Part shown: in pieces, positions 20,724-26,334 of the stretch
Layout of the letters: each line of letters starts with the position of its first letter
How positions within the stretch are numbered: the stretch's first letter is position 1
IMG/VR virus record: IMGVR_UViG_3300030202_002049
Coordinates: 1 to 26,334 of that record
Source: a virus
Length of the DNA stretch: 26,334 nucleotides
Strand: one strand, 5' to 3'
Position numbers and translations under genes: made by a program
Notes under the pieces: generated by a model
Databases searched by the model: none
Told to the model about the DNA's origin: nothing
The model's input: the letters and a program-made list of their open reading frames with translations, nothing else

Positions 20724-21566
20724 TTACCTCGGCTGCATCATGTTATAAGCTGCATAACCGCCTAGAGCAGTTCCAGCTGCTTGTGCTAATGGATTAGAGC
20801 CGGGAGCCGTGGTTGCTGTAAGTGTACTCTGTGTTGTTGGTAAATTAGTCATGATACCTTTTAAGAATTCAATTCTTTGGTAAGGTTCATAAGCTCTTTG
20901 TAATTCAGTTTGTCTTTGTGCTTCTAAAGCCTGCTGACCAATTCCTCTTTGCAGAGCACCTGCCTGCATTTGTTGATTAATGTCTGCTTGGAACATAGCT
21001 TGTTGTTGTAAACCAGCTTGGCCTAATGCTTGACCAGTTGCTAACTGTTGAGCTCTTTGTTGTTGAGCAGCTCCTAATGCAGTTTGAAAACCTTGGGCTT
21101 GAGCTTGACCTACTTGAGCTAATCTAGCTCTTTCTAATTCTGCTTGAGCAATACCTTGTCTACCACCACCAAAAGCCCCAGCTCCAACTGCTTGTGCAGA
21201 TAATTGGTTAGTAGCCATTTGTGCTTGTCTGTTAATTTCATCAGTAACATATGATTGATAAGGATTAAAAAATTGTGCTATGTTTGGAGCTTGTTGTCCA
21301 GCTTGTAATGCAGCAATACCTTGAGTAGCAGTTGTTGCTCCAGCTCCTGTTGTACCAGCTTGAGTTATACCAGCTTGTTCAAGTGGAGAGATTGGTGCAA
21401 CTTGTATACCAGGTAAATTAACTGGTGTTTTAGCAAGACCTGCAGCTTCATCATATAATGCTAGTTTTCTAGCCTCTACTCCCGGTGCTTCTCTAGCAAT
21501 AGAAGTTTGTGTTCCTGAAGAACTACCACCACCTCCAGAAGATCCTCCTCCTCCAAATATACTCAT
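20724..21566 (-). CDS. Ala/Gln-rich virion protein, internal core type
   Basis: The product is 280 residues. It starts with a run of glycine and serine and continues with long alanine- and glutamine-rich helices (about 110-235), including FFNPYQSYV (about 100-108) and AVGAGAFGGGRQGI. These match a family of phage structural proteins whose helical, Q-rich bodies often line ejection or tail machinery. No enzymatic motif is seen. AAGGAG about eight bases before the ATG supports the start. It follows the GNAT-like gene with no gap of note. Confidence 0.7.
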   Translation of the reverse strand: MSIFGGGGSSGGGGSSSGTQTSIAREAPGVEARKLALYDEAAGLAKTPVNLPGIQVAPISPLEQAGITQAGTTGAGATTATQGIAALQAGQQAPNIAQFFNPYQSYVTDEINRQAQMATNQLSAQAVGAGAFGGGRQGIAQAELERARLAQVGQAQAQGFQTALGAAQQQRAQQLATGQALGQAGLQQQAMFQADINQQMQAGALQRGIGQQALEAQRQTELQRAYEPYQRIEFLKGIMTNLPTTQSTLTATTAPGSNPLAQAAGTALGGYAAYNMMQPR

Positions 21567-22025
21567 TTAATTTAACTCCTTTTCAAATTCAACATGTTTT
21601 GATTTATATCCATATTTTGGCATAACTTTTTTGTATCCTGGTCTCATATAAGCTTTTACTTTTTTACATCCATTTGTTCTAGCAAAAGACTCTAACATAT
21701 TAATTAATTTTTCTTCCCATAATTCCATTTTCTTTCCAGTACAAATTAAACCTTGTAATTCTTTAAAATTTGGATTTTCAAATATTCTAGTTGTAGCTAA
21801 TCCAAATACTTTATTATCAACTCCATCTTCTGAACCAAATATTAAAAACAATTGATTATCTCCAGATAATAATAATTTTTTAATATCATTAGGTTCTGCG
21901 TATCTACCACTGTAATTTAAAGCTTCATAAATCATAAAATGTACTAAAGGCCATATCTCTTCTATTTGAGAAGGTCGTATAGATAATACCTCTACTCCTT
22001 TTTTAATTTTCTTTTGTGTTTGCAT
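21567..22025 (-). CDS. GNAT-like acetyltransferase-fold protein in the virion module
   Basis: The product is 152 residues. FGLATTRIFENPNF (about 73-86) forms the middle strands, the helix with ELWEEKLINMLESFARTNGC follows, and VKAYMRPGYKKVMPKYGYKS near the end fits the last GNAT strands and the Tyr-containing tail. The acetyl-CoA loop (RxxGxG/A) is not clear, so it may bind but not transfer. T7 gp13 occupies a like place before gp14 and has been likened to this fold. The start overlaps the upstream gene by 23 bases; it may otherwise be a true acetyltransferase. Confidence 0.6.
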   Translation of the reverse strand: MQTQKKIKKGVEVLSIRPSQIEEIWPLVHFMIYEALNYSGRYAEPNDIKKLLLSGDNQLFLIFGSEDGVDNKVFGLATTRIFENPNFKELQGLICTGKKMELWEEKLINMLESFARTNGCKKVKAYMRPGYKKVMPKYGYKSKHVEFEKELN

Positions 22026-22953
22026 TAACTAAATCGTAAATTCTTTTTAATTTTTTTTGTTGATCATAAAAAAAACTAGCTCCCGCTTTTCTCATGCTCT
22101 TATAATCTTCTGGATTTCCTCCAGATAAAATACCAGCTCCTAGCACTGCATCAGCTCTAGATACAAACTCTCCGTCAGCTAATTGTGCTAACATAGTGTC
22201 TTCATCCTTATCTCCGTTACCTGCACCATCTTCAACATACCCTTCAGCTCTTACATAATTATTAACATCATTTTCATCATGATCAGATTTAGATGGTAAG
22301 TAATTAACACCACCTTTATTATATTTAGGTATCGCTGTAGCTAACCCACCTTGGTTTGCATAAAACATATCTGACCCATAAGTCTGTGCTCGTGTTGGTC
22401 TAATATTTGTTGGAGTTTCAAATCCACCTTCTAATGCTGCTGATTGTTCTGCGTATGCTTTTTTATAATCTTCTTCTGTAAATGGTGGTTTAAAATCTTC
22501 AACACCATCACCACCTAATAATGGTAATACAGTTGCTGCAGTAAATGCAGTTGCTAATTTATTTTTTTTAGCTTTTTCCATTAATGCTTTTATACCTGTA
22601 GGTTCTGATACTGCACCTGAAGTAATTTTTTGTGCACCAACTAAACCTCTATTGTATGCTGCCTCTTGTGCAGCTTGAGTTCTAAATTGAGCCCCAGCAA
22701 TATCTGCAGCTTTCATTTGAGGTAATGTAGCCGCTTGTTGAGCTGCTCCACTTCCTGCTGCGGCTTGTCCTAAACCTAATGAAGAAAAAGCAGACCCTTG
22801 TCCAAATGTACTTGCAGGACCTAATACTCCAGACGCACCTACTGCATAAGAACCACCGCCAACAAGGGCTGCATCTCTTAATGCTCTCTTCGTAGATTTA
22901 CCTCTAAGTTTTTGTACACCAAATGTGGCTAATGCTATTGTAAATGGATCCAT
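22003..22953 (-). CDS. Virion protein with C-terminal DGEFV-type domain
   Basis: The product is 316 residues. The N-terminal third is rich in glycine and alanine (VGGGSYAVGASGVLGPAST, 31-49). Near 205-215 is a YNKGGV motif. The rear half has MLAQLADGEFVSRADAVLGA, part of a domain I know from many phage tail-tip and internal proteins, usually written as a short DGEFV-x2-A-x-AV stretch. The function is unknown; a structural role is likely from context. A strong promoter (22980-23008) and a modest ribosome site (AGGA) precede the ATG. Confidence 0.7.
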   Translation of the reverse strand: MDPFTIALATFGVQKLRGKSTKRALRDAALVGGGSYAVGASGVLGPASTFGQGSAFSSLGLGQAAAGSGAAQQAATLPQMKAADIAGAQFRTQAAQEAAYNRGLVGAQKITSGAVSEPTGIKALMEKAKKNKLATAFTAATVLPLLGGDGVEDFKPPFTEEDYKKAYAEQSAALEGGFETPTNIRPTRAQTYGSDMFYANQGGLATAIPKYNKGGVNYLPSKSDHDENDVNNYVRAEGYVEDGAGNGDKDEDTMLAQLADGEFVSRADAVLGAGILSGGNPEDYKSMRKAGASFFYDQQKKLKRIYDLVNANTKEN

Positions 22954-22979
22954 AGTCTATTTTCCTAATTATAGCATAC

Positions 22980-23008
22980 ATTATACCTTTTTAGTCTTTG
23001 CTTATCAA
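22980..23008 (-). promoter_or_regulatory. Consensus sigma-70 promoter, TTGATA-17-TATAAT
   Basis: On the minus strand TTGATA (23003-23008) is followed after 17 bases by TATAAT (22980-22985). It is the closest match to consensus found in the window. It lies partly inside the end of the glycosyltransferase gene and faces the virion genes from 22953 down to 17049, so they can be made separately from the two glycosyltransferases. Confidence 0.65.
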
Positions 23009-23875
23009 CTCATCAACAAAACGACCTTCGTAAGTATGCTCTCCTATATGAACTATTCCAGCTTCTACATAAGCATAACATTTACCCCCCATATCTTTCC
23101 ATAATTTGCAAAAACTAAAATCTTCTCCTAGATAAGTTTTTGTTTCTGGATCATGTAGACAATCAAAAAAGTTCCACATATGGGGTCTGTCTACATACTT
23201 ACCATTTATAACAGTCTTTTGAACAATTTGTTTTTCAGGGTATTTTTTTATCATCTTTTCAAAGACTGATCTTTTAATTAGCATACACCCAGTAGGGCTA
23301 TGAGTAACTTCCATTACGCCATTATCAAGTATAATGCTTTTAGGGTCTTCTACTTTCATAGGATAAGTATTAAGATATTTTTTAAGATCCTCTGGTTTTT
23401 TAACAAAACCTCTTTGAATTTTATCAAACAATTTATCCCACATCATAGTCTTAAGAGGATAAGGTATAGATATTATTTCTTTGTCCTTTTCTATCATTTT
23501 AAAAATAGATGGAGTATGAAAATATATATCTGAGTCTATAAATAACATATGGGTATGTTTACTTTCTAAAAAACTAGATACACAAAGATTTCTTCCTTGA
23601 GTTACTAATGAAGATTTTATTAAACAAAATTGAGTTTCAACACCAGCATCTAAAGCATATTTCTGTAGCTCTAGTAGTGCTTGAGCATAATGAATTGAAC
23701 AATCGCTATGAACTGGGGTTGCTATAAATAACGAATAGGGAGCCTTTTTCTTTTTTTCTTTTTTTTCTTTTTTCCACAAAGGGACTATAGCTTTATCATA
23801 AGGATTACTTTCAGTTTTAATTTCAGTCAATGTTTGATATGTGTCCTCATTTACAAACTTATTATTTTCTTTCAT
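22991..23875 (-). CDS. GT-A-like glycosyltransferase
   Basis: The product is 294 residues. IATPVHS (51-57) is the nucleotide-sugar side opening, LVTQGRNLCVSSFL follows, and FIDSDIYF (112-119) contains the DxD metal site (D114, D116). GEDFSFCKLWKDMGG further on is the GED-type acidic segment. These fit a GT-A fold like that of GT2 enzymes. It starts with a lysine-rich stretch (about 35-44). Within a virion module it might decorate phage proteins, phage DNA or a host surface sugar; the target is unknown. It overlaps the other glycosyltransferase gene by 14 bases. Confidence 0.75.
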   Translation of the reverse strand: MKENNKFVNEDTYQTLTEIKTESNPYDKAIVPLWKKEKKEKKKKAPYSLFIATPVHSDCSIHYAQALLELQKYALDAGVETQFCLIKSSLVTQGRNLCVSSFLESKHTHMLFIDSDIYFHTPSIFKMIEKDKEIISIPYPLKTMMWDKLFDKIQRGFVKKPEDLKKYLNTYPMKVEDPKSIILDNGVMEVTHSPTGCMLIKRSVFEKMIKKYPEKQIVQKTVINGKYVDRPHMWNFFDCLHDPETKTYLGEDFSFCKLWKDMGGKCYAYVEAGIVHIGEHTYEGRFVDELISKD

Positions 23876-24791
23876 TTAAAGCACCTTTCAAAAAACTTGT
23901 CCATTCTTGTCCTTTCTTGTTCCAATTGTAAAACCTTTTATAAAATTTTTGTTGTTCATCTAGATGGTCTTGAATAAAATCTTCATGTAAATAATTAGCT
24001 GCAGTATTTATAGCTGATGCAGTATCAATAGCCATCTGTTCATAATTAGTGGAATAATTTATATAGACTGGCCACTCAGCACATGTTTCATATAACGCAC
24101 CAAAGTTATTTGTAATTACATGTACACCAGCTGTCAAAGCTTCTAATGCTGATACACAAGATGTTTCTTCAAATATACTTGGGTAAACAAACATATCATA
24201 ATTAGACATTTGTTCTATAATATATTCATTTGGTTTATAGCCAACATAATTTACATTTGGTAATTCTTTAGCCTGTTCGTATAAGGGCATAAAATCTTTA
24301 TCGTGTACTTTACTAAATTCATCTCCATAGACTTGAGAAGATGAGTAGACATCTAGTATAATATTAGGGTTTTTTATTTCTTGCATAGCACGTAACAAAA
24401 CATTTAATCCTCTCCAAGGAGTGCAATGATGTATAAGTTTTATAGGATCACCTTTTTTATAAACTTTTCTTTTTGGAAAATTCTCACTACCATTTTTTAT
24501 AACTATAGATTTTTCTGTAGGTATATCAAAAAAATATCTAAATTTTTCATAGTTCCAATGACTATTAAAAATATACCAATCATATTCTTTATGTCTTTCT
24601 TTATTCTTAAAAAATTCTTGAAGATTAGGTTGATCATAAGAATTCTTTTGCCAAAGTATATTAAGTTTGTTTGGGTCTAATGGAACTTTACCCGGTATGG
24701 ATGTACAGATTTGTACTTGATCTAATAATTCTTTTGAAACATGCTTATATAGCATTTCCATTTGTAATTCAGTAGCACCTCTAGGTTTCAT
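23862..24791 (-). CDS. GT-B (GT4-like) glycosyltransferase
   Basis: The product is 309 residues. WRGLNVLLRAM (126-136) and YPSIFEETSCVSALEAL (203-219), with the E-x7-E pair (E209 and E217), are the donor-binding marks of GT4-type glycosyltransferases. ITNNFGALYE (226-235) follows, as in GT4 proteins. The N-terminal acceptor half is present but shortened compared with the usual 350-400 residues, starting MKPRGATELQMEML. It is coupled to the gene upstream (TAATG overlap) and to the GT-A gene downstream, making a two-step glycan system likely. Confidence 0.8.
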   Translation of the reverse strand: MKPRGATELQMEMLYKHVSKELLDQVQICTSIPGKVPLDPNKLNILWQKNSYDQPNLQEFFKNKERHKEYDWYIFNSHWNYEKFRYFFDIPTEKSIVIKNGSENFPKRKVYKKGDPIKLIHHCTPWRGLNVLLRAMQEIKNPNIILDVYSSSQVYGDEFSKVHDKDFMPLYEQAKELPNVNYVGYKPNEYIIEQMSNYDMFVYPSIFEETSCVSALEALTAGVHVITNNFGALYETCAEWPVYINYSTNYEQMAIDTASAINTAANYLHEDFIQDHLDEQQKFYKRFYNWNKKGQEWTSFLKGALNERK

Positions 24792-24988
24792 TATTTTTTA
24801 GTATGAATACCCATAGGAATTTTAGTAACTTTAATTTCTAAGTCTTGTCTAAAATCATCGACAGTTGTATCTGTATTTGGATCAGCTACATCTGCATCAA
24901 ACTCTGCTTTGTTAGCATAAACTTTTCCACTTCTTTTATGTTTAATAATTTCTTTTGCTACTGCTGGTATTTTAGGTAAATCAGTCAT
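24791..24988 (-). CDS. Small virion-associated hypothetical protein
   Basis: The product is 65 residues. HKRSGKVYANKAEFDADVADP (about 17-37) is like small proteins found in virion gene runs of marine phages; the pattern is a short basic turn, then E-F-D and D-P. The function is unknown. It overlaps the downstream GT-B start by one to three bases. No clear ribosome site is seen. Confidence 0.6.
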   Translation of the reverse strand: MTDLPKIPAVAKEIIKHKRSGKVYANKAEFDADVADPNTDTTVDDFRQDLEIKVTKIPMGIHTKK

Positions 24989-25019
24989 AACTTTTTATAA
25001 TACTTTTAAAGTTATTTGT

Positions 25020-25157
25020 CTAGCCTTTTCCTTGGCCTTTATATCTTCGAGTACGCTTTTGACGTTTCTCATTTTTATTTAATGATTTTTTATGTTTACG
25101 TGGGCCTCTTTTCTTAGGCTTATCTCGAACTACAAAGTCTTTAAATTTTCTAGCCAT
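25020..25157 (-). CDS. Very basic 45-residue protein
   Basis: Hand translation gives a 45-residue protein opening MARKFKDFVVRDKPKKRGPR and ending TRRYKGQGKG; about half its residues are lysine or arginine. Basic peptides of this sort occur in phage structural regions and may bind DNA or RNA. The ATG overlaps the upstream gene's stop, and AGGA lies just before it, so translation is likely. The function is unknown. Confidence 0.65.
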   Translation of the reverse strand: MARKFKDFVVRDKPKKRGPRKHKKSLNKNEKRQKRTRRYKGQGKG

Positions 25158-25485
25158 TTTCCTGGGATCTGTCTATAAGAGCATAACTTACAACACCTGT
25201 AATTTCATTAGCCGTGTCTGCTTGAATTTTTAGAACATCAGATGCTTCCATCGCTAAAGTTTCACTTACCATATTTGTAAAACTTTTATTTAATTGTGCA
25301 TGACTTATTTCTACATTTGATCCACCAGACTTTTGTAAATATGCATCAACATCTACATTACTTGCACTTTGGTGACTTGCTTGTAGTGACTTAACTAGTA
25401 TTGTTGCATTAGCAGGACAAGTTAAAACTGTTGTAATATTAGTAGTTGTTAAATCGAAGGTGTCACTTTTGTATCTAATTGTCAT
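25150..25485 (-). CDS. Small tail or head-tail structural protein
   Basis: The product is 111 residues, strongly beta-like with alternating polar and hydrophobic residues: MTIRYKSDTFDLTTTNITTVLT at the start, then VDVDAYLQKSGG, and ITGVVSYALIDR near the end. This resembles small beta-sandwich proteins of phage tails or necks. It lies in the virion run and is coupled at both ends (start overlaps the 54-residue gene's stop, end overlaps the 45-residue gene's start). No named family is confirmed. Confidence 0.6.
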   Translation of the reverse strand: MTIRYKSDTFDLTTTNITTVLTCPANATILVKSLQASHQSASNVDVDAYLQKSGGSNVEISHAQLNKSFTNMVSETLAMEASDVLKIQADTANEITGVVSYALIDRSQENG

Positions 25486-25646
25486 GATATAAACCAGTTA
25501 AAAGTATCTTGTTCATTTTTTAATTCTTGTTGATAAGAAGTGTTTAACTTATCTTTTAATGTTTGTAAAGATTGAGCAACTTGCCTTTGATTATCTTCAG
25601 TATAAACTGGTGTAGGTTCTGGTATGACTATATCTACTCTTGCCAT
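25482..25646 (-). CDS. Small conserved-looking virion-region protein
   Basis: Hand translation gives 54 residues beginning MARVDIVIPEPTPVY, with a helical middle (NQRQVAQSLQTLKDKLNTSY) and a closing LKNEQDTFNWFIS. I recall little genes of this form (a Q-Q-LKNEQ-FNWF ending) between tail genes in marine phages. The ATG overlaps the stop of the large upstream gene (TAATG), and its stop overlaps the next start, so it sits perfectly in the run. The function is unknown. Confidence 0.7.
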   Translation of the reverse strand: MARVDIVIPEPTPVYTEDNQRQVAQSLQTLKDKLNTSYQQELKNEQDTFNWFIS

Positions 25647-26334
25647 TATCTCATTCCATCTGGTTGAACATCTACTCTAAAAGTACCATATCTCCAATTC
25701 TGGTCTGTTGATGTGTTTGCAATTTTTACACTAGCAAATCTAGATCTAGCTCTTGTATCTACTTTTTCTGTAGAACTAGTAATTGTAAAAGGTCCGAGAG
25801 GCGAGGAGGTTGCAGTATCACTAGGAAATCTTCTTAAGTTAATTGTAATTTGACAATCACCAGTCAACAACTTAAAGTCTGGAACAAATCTTCTCATACT
25901 CATAAACATTTGACCATCCCCTCCTTGGGATAAATCAAAGTCTCCTGATTGTATAAATGCTTCAATTGCAGTTTTAGCACCTAAAAAAGATACTTGGTTA
26001 TTACCAACTTCATGGGCATAGTATTTAGTTGATCCATTAATATTTGTTACACCTTGTACTACTGGAAAACTTGGATTTGAACTTTTATTAAATTCAGTTG
26101 CATAAGGTAAATCATATAAAGTTGAGTCATGCCAAGTAGTCCTTGCAAGAGAACCCGTAGTCCAAGTATTTTCTGTGTAGTTGTAGGTAACAACTCTATC
26201 AACATTTTCAGAACCATCTTTTGCATAAAACCAATTTATTTCTTCATATAAATGGTTTAGACCTGCATAAACAAGTTCACCAGAATTATAATTAATTCCT
26301 AAATTATTTCCTTTTGTGGTAAATACAAAATCTT
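25646..26334 (-). CDS. Large tail/hub structural protein, C-terminal 229 residues
   Basis: The frame stays open to the window edge, so the start is missing. The visible part has INWFYAKDGSENVDRVVTYN, then TWTTGSLARTTWHD, AFIQSGDFDLSQGGDG and MFMSMRRFVPDFK, and ends FRVDVQPDGMR. This order (WFY...DRxVxYNY..W.TGSLART..., SGDFD, RRFxPD, then DVxPDGxR) is a common phage tail-tube/hub or DNA-stabilising protein family. The aromatic repeats suggest beta-propeller or beta-sandwich folding. Its stop overlaps the 54-residue gene. A start at 25909 would give only 87 residues and is not the real start. Confidence 0.75.
   Translation of the reverse strand, partial: DFVFTTKGNNLGINYNSGELVYAGLNHLYEEINWFYAKDGSENVDRVVTYNYTENTWTTGSLARTTWHDSTLYDLPYATEFNKSSNPSFPVVQGVTNINGSTKYYAHEVGNNQVSFLGAKTAIEAFIQSGDFDLSQGGDGQMFMSMRRFVPDFKLLTGDCQITINLRRFPSDTATSSPLGPFTITSSTEKVDTRARSRFASVKIANTSTDQNWRYGTFRVDVQPDGMR

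Noticed and set aside
1-26334. tRNA genes, CRISPR arrays, insertion sequences and retroelement-type template/variable repeats
   Set aside because: No cloverleaf, regularly spaced repeat array, transposase or reverse transcriptase was seen on either strand.

Overview
The window reads as part of an AT-rich (about 30% G+C by eye) tailed-phage genome, probably a podovirus or related short-tailed marine phage. It has a family A DNA polymerase with 3'-5' exonuclease, a primase, two helicases, a RecB-type nuclease, a terminase small subunit and a row of virion genes. The low G+C, very tight gene packing (ATGA and TAATG overlaps) and the mix of replication genes resemble phages of AT-rich marine bacteria such as SAR11/Pelagibacter. 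That host is an inference. No integrase, RNA polymerase, portal, capsid or large terminase is visible; these should lie outside the window.

Almost all genes are on the minus strand, so the natural reading order is from high to low coordinate. First comes the virion module (26334 to 17049): the end of a large tail/hub protein, three small structural proteins, two glycosyltransferases, a protein with a DGEFV-type domain, a GNAT-like protein, an Ala/Gln-rich protein, a 285-residue protein, an 871-residue ejection-type protein and a holin-like membrane peptide. A consensus sigma-70 promoter (22980-23008) sits inside the glycosyltransferase gene and can drive the lower half.

Next is the replication and recombination module (17040 to 7624): PD-(D/E)XK nuclease, SNF2-like helicase (plus strand), coiled-coil protein, putative ssDNA-binding protein, AEP-type primase, UvrD-like helicase, DUF3310 protein, a small zinc ribbon, DNA polymerase A and a LAGLIDADG homing endonuclease right behind it. 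A pocket of three small plus-strand genes (7001-7627) follows.

Then comes a run of small minus-strand genes (6923 to 2316). It includes a ribbon-helix-helix-like protein, a cytosine-5 DNA methyltransferase that carries a second conserved-looking protein in another frame of the same strand, an XRE/sigma-region-4 regulator, a DnaJ-type zinc protein and a DUF7220 membrane protein. Last is a packaging-related end (1864 to 49): terminase small subunit, several tiny genes and two conserved phage hypotheticals.

The two most notable features are the 265-codon overprinted reading frame inside the methyltransferase gene, which has its own strong ribosome binding site, and the roughly 450-base noncoding stretch upstream of the terminase gene, which holds three 11-base-spaced direct repeats and a G+C-rich structured patch. 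Three upstream regions also share one promoter layout (TTGnnn, 15 bases, TATATT). Five short genes (58, 54, 45, 32 and 29 codons) were found by translating the gaps by hand, and a sixth (28 codons) is a shorter start within a longer open frame.
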